23,060 nucleotides of DNA. It comes from JANNRW01 sp031401815. GTDB lineage: Bacteria > Desulfobacterota > Desulfuromonadia > Geobacterales > DSM-12255. Positions 22,167 to 23,060 of this stretch are shown here, in pieces (position 1 is the first letter of the stretch; each line of letters starts with the position of its first letter). A model generated the notes under the pieces. That model was given only the letters and a program-made list of their open reading frames with translations, made no database searches and was not told the DNA's origin. The DNA is taken from assembly GCA_031401815.1 (NCBI GenBank), contig JANNRW010000408.1:1-23060 (forward strand). The letters run 5' to 3'. The position numbers and the translations under genes are program-made.

Positions 22167-23060
22167 ATGAACAGGAAGTTTACCGTATATACTCTAGCGC
22201 TGGTTATATCACTGCTATCGATGTTCACTGGACAGGCATTTGCCGATCCTCTGGACAACTGGCATTGGAAGAACCCAATTCCGCAGGGGAATGCACTGCG
22301 TGGCGTGACCTTTGGCAGCAGCAAGTTTGTTGCTGTAGGTGATTACGGAACGATACTTACTTCCACAGATCTCGGTCTTAACTGGAATAACAGAACTGCT
22401 CTCAATTCAGGTTCAGCCGGAACAAGGGAAAATCTGAAAGGTATAGCATTCGGTAATATCGGCGGTAGCGGTGTAGTTTCTCCCGGTTTTGTTGCAGTGG
22501 GCGATAACGGTACTATTCTGCGATCTACTGATGGAAATGCCTGGGTGCTGGATGCAACATCAGGGGCTACGGCAAATATTCATTCAGTTGCATACGGTGT
22601 TGATGCAACTTTGAAGCAATCTTTTGTTGCTGTTGGTGCAAACGGAACAGTCATAAGAACATTCGAGGGAACCGCATGGAGCAGTGCGTCTGATGCAACT
22701 GCCATGGCAGGTGAGCTCCTGAACGGCATAGCATACGGAGCAGTTCCGAATACATTTGTTGCAGTAAGCAACAACGGAAATATCTTTTACTCTACAGACA
22801 ATGGGGATACCTGGGCCAAGAGCAGTAACGATAACTCTTCAAGACCATTGACAGGTGTTTCGTTTTTAAATAACAACTTTGTGGCTACAGGTACGTCCGG
22901 AGCGATCATCTCTTCTGCAAACGGGGTTAACTGGACAGTACAAAGTTCCGGAACGTTGGCAGATCTTTACTCTATCGCTTATGGTGCGAGTAACGACACA
23001 TATGTTGCTGTTGGGAGTGCAAATACGATTATCGGTTCTTCAACCGGTGTTGCAAGCTGG
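22167..23060 (+). CDS. exported YCF48/BNR-like beta-propeller protein, 3'-truncated by the window
   Basis: The frame is open from ATG 22167 to the last base, 298 codons without a stop. A strong GGAGG lies at 22157-22161. The signal peptide is MNRKFTVYTLALVISLLSMF...GQAFA|DP, cleaved by signal peptidase I. The mature part is made of repeats of about 45-50 residues with the pattern (G/S)(I/V)(A/T)(F/Y)G ... FVAVGxxGTIxxSTDxGxxW. I count six: FVAVGDYGTILTSTD, FVAVGDNGTILRSTD, FVAVGANGTVIRTFE, FVAVSNNGNIFYSTD, FVATGTSGAIISSAN, YVAVGSANTIIGSST. This is the repeat of YCF48-like and BNR propeller proteins, so a periplasmic or surface binding protein is likely. It starts 45 bases after the preceding gene with no terminator between. 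Its true C-terminus, and any CFI-type anchor, cannot be seen. Confidence 0.87.
   Translation, partial: MNRKFTVYTLALVISLLSMFTGQAFADPLDNWHWKNPIPQGNALRGVTFGSSKFVAVGDYGTILTSTDLGLNWNNRTALNSGSAGTRENLKGIAFGNIGGSGVVSPGFVAVGDNGTILRSTDGNAWVLDATSGATANIHSVAYGVDATLKQSFVAVGANGTVIRTFEGTAWSSASDATAMAGELLNGIAYGAVPNTFVAVSNNGNIFYSTDNGDTWAKSSNDNSSRPLTGVSFLNNNFVATGTSGAIISSANGVNWTVQSSGTLADLYSIAYGASNDTYVAVGSANTIIGSSTGVASW

Overview
The window looks like a chromosome segment from a Geobacter-type bacterium (Desulfuromonadota, Geobacterales). Three things point there: a type IV pilus gene order of the kind I associate with Geobacter (pilY1, minor pilins, regulator, pilMNOPQ), a GEMM-I riboswitch of the Geobacter subtype in front of the pilM operon, and several long secreted repeat proteins with a CFI-type C-terminus. 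The species cannot be told from the sequence. All supported genes are on the + strand.

Layout. 1-905 is the end of a sigma-54-dependent activator (AAA+ domain plus Fis-type helix-turn-helix) whose reading frame is broken by one extra T in a T-run at 174-178. 906-1272 is a control region with a near-perfect inverted repeat (927-953), a consensus -24/-12 sigma-54 promoter (1029-1045) and a GC-rich REP-like double hairpin (1111-1217). 1273-9857 is a tight five-gene operon: a 1933-residue cysteine-rich PilY1, then the minor pilins FimT/GspH-like, PilV, PilW and PilX. 9858-10285 is a second control region: an 8-bp tandem repeat, a sigma-70-like promoter, a GEMM-I riboswitch whose terminator reuses part of the aptamer, a 7-bp tandem repeat, and an AT-rich stretch with further promoter-like motifs. 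10286-23060 reads as one long operon without visible internal terminators: a 66-residue Xre-type DNA-binding protein, pilM, pilN, pilO, pilP, pilQ, a 201-residue lipoprotein, a 1583-residue lipoprotein with propeller-like blades, six ASH-type Ig domains and a CFI C-terminal anchor, and the start of a YCF48/BNR-like propeller protein that runs off the window.

How they fit together. PilM-N-O-P forms the cytoplasm-to-periplasm alignment complex leading to the PilQ secretin. PilY1 and the minor pilins prime the pilus and form its tip. The first operon appears to be switched by sigma-54, and the neighbouring activator is the obvious candidate regulator. The second appears to be switched by a cyclic dinucleotide through a transcription-terminating riboswitch; the aptamer carries A where the c-di-GMP class has G20, which suggests 3',3'-cGAMP. 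The three proteins downstream of pilQ have export signals and repeat-rich architectures of surface proteins. Their placement behind the same riboswitch is the least explained and most interesting part of the window.
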